Of a DNA stretch of 6,489 nt, positions 5,653 to 6,489 are shown piece by piece. How positions within the stretch are numbered: position 1 is the stretch's first letter; the number at the start of each line of letters is the position of its first letter. Origin of the DNA: an uncultured Carnobacterium sp. (GTDB taxonomy: Bacteria > Bacillota > Bacilli > Lactobacillales > Aerococcaceae); the NCBI GenBank assembly GCA_905371865.1, contig CAJPNA010000079.1, forward strand, positions 1 to 6,489, written 5' to 3'. The notes under the pieces are model-generated. The model made no database searches. It was not told where the DNA came from and saw only the letters and a list, made by a program, of their open reading frames with translations. Position numbers and translations under genes: made by a program.

Positions 5653-6489
5653 TTAAGCATTTACGGTATCTAGTTCTTCGCCGATAGCTTCTAAGCGAGC
5701 AACGACTTCTTCAAGAGATAGGTTGTGTTCTTGAACATAGCGGTTACGTGGGTGAACACGACATTCATGGCAGCAGCCACGTAAGTATTTGTCTTCATTT
5801 TCCTCTGAAGCTAAGATGCGACGGTTACATTCTGGGTTGCCACAGTTTACGTAACGTTCGCAAGGAGTGCCATCGAACCAGTCTTTCCCAATCACAACTG
5901 GGTCTACATGGTTGATGTCAACAGCGATACGTTCGTCAAATACGTACATTTTTCCATCCCATAGTTCGCCTTGAACTTCTGGGTCTTTCCCGTAAGTTGC
6001 GATACCGCCGTGTAATTGACCGACATCTTTGTAGCCTTCACGAACCATCCAGCCAGAGAATTTCTCACAGCGAACACCACCTGTACAGTAAACAACGACA
6101 CGTTTGTCCATGAATTTCTCTTTGTTATCACGAACCCATTGTGGTAATTCACGGAAGTTGCGAATGTCAGGACGGATTGCACCGCGGAAGTGACCTAAGT
6201 CGTACTCGTAGTCGTTACGAGTGTCTAGTACAACAGTGTTTTCGTCTAAAAGAGCTTCTTTGAACTCTTGTGGAGAAAGGTAAGCACCTGTTGTTTCCAG
6301 TGGGTTGATGTCATTGTCGAAGTCGTTATCTTCTAAACCAAGGTGTACGATTTCTTTTTTGTAACGAACGAACATCTTCTTAAAGGCTTGCTCGTTTTCT
6401 TCGTCGATTTTAAACCATAAGTCTTCCATGCCAGGAAGAGAGTGTACATAGTCCATATATTTTTGAGTGGTTTCATAATCACCAGATAC
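5653..6489 (-). CDS. trhO: tRNA uridine(34) hydroxylase, rhodanese-fold (5' end outside window)
   Basis: TrhO (YceA in E. coli, YbfQ in B. subtilis) carries out oxygen-dependent hydroxylation of the wobble uridine U34 of certain tRNAs, giving 5-hydroxyuridine, the precursor of further wobble modifications. The frame is open to the right edge with 278 codons visible. The residues before the first in-window Met (6454-6456) read V-S-G-D-Y-E-T-T-Q-K-Y and match the family's N-terminal domain, so that Met is internal and roughly 40-50 residues are missing. Counting from it, the rhodanese domain spans about 60-165, with L-D-T-R-N-D-Y-E at 77-84 and the catalytic loop Y-C-T-G-G-V-R-C at 123-130 (active Cys124, codon 6085-6087). 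The C-terminal part has a cysteine cluster (199, 205, 210, 228, 229, 232) typical of Gram-positive members and probably metal-binding. The gene converges on glf. Confidence 0.95.
   Translation of the reverse strand, partial: VSGDYETTQKYMDYVHSLPGMEDLWFKIDEENEQAFKKMFVRYKKEIVHLGLEDNDFDNDINPLETTGAYLSPQEFKEALLDENTVVLDTRNDYEYDLGHFRGAIRPDIRNFRELPQWVRDNKEKFMDKRVVVYCTGGVRCEKFSGWMVREGYKDVGQLHGGIATYGKDPEVQGELWDGKMYVFDERIAVDINHVDPVVIGKDWFDGTPCERYVNCGNPECNRRILASEENEDKYLRGCCHECRVHPRNRYVQEHNLSLEEVVARLEAIGEELDTVNA

Overview
The window looks like chromosomal DNA from a low-GC Gram-positive bacterium of the Lactobacillales type. The grounds are AGGAGG-like ribosome binding sites, extended -10 promoters of the TGnTATAAT kind, U-tailed intrinsic terminators after most genes, and the gene families present. 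The sequence alone does not fix the genus. No mobile element, CRISPR array, rRNA or tRNA is visible.

Layout. (1) At 39-2936 there is a two-gene plus-strand operon: a C69-family (PepD) dipeptidase followed 30 bases later by a 12-helix APC-superfamily amino acid permease, closed by a strong terminator at 2950-2987. (2) At 3008-4132 a single gene for a family-2 glycosyltransferase has its own promoter and terminator. (3) At 4138-5402 the UDP-galactopyranose mutase gene glf also has its own promoter and terminator, with an 18-base palindrome just upstream of the promoter. (4) At 5403-5652 there is an intergenic stretch without a gene. It holds a long imperfect inverted repeat (arms 5423-5469 and 5564-5606, about 38 pairs) enclosing a bidirectional terminator-like hairpin at 5511-5543. 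(5) From 5653 to the right edge, on the minus strand, lies trhO, a tRNA uridine(34) hydroxylase of the rhodanese fold. Its 5' end is outside the window.

How the genes fit together. The dipeptidase and the permease are probably co-transcribed and make a plausible peptide and amino acid utilisation pair. Glf makes UDP-galactofuranose, and the adjacent GT2 enzyme could be a transferase for the same cell-surface glycan; they have similar promoters but are separately terminated. trhO is a translation (tRNA wobble modification) gene that converges on glf and is unrelated in function.

Most of the window is ordinary, well-known gene content. The one stretch not explained by known features is the structured intergenic element at about 5423-5606, which could be a structured RNA, a decayed miniature inverted-repeat element, or an elaborate convergent termination region. 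I did not find convincing evidence of a new multi-gene system.
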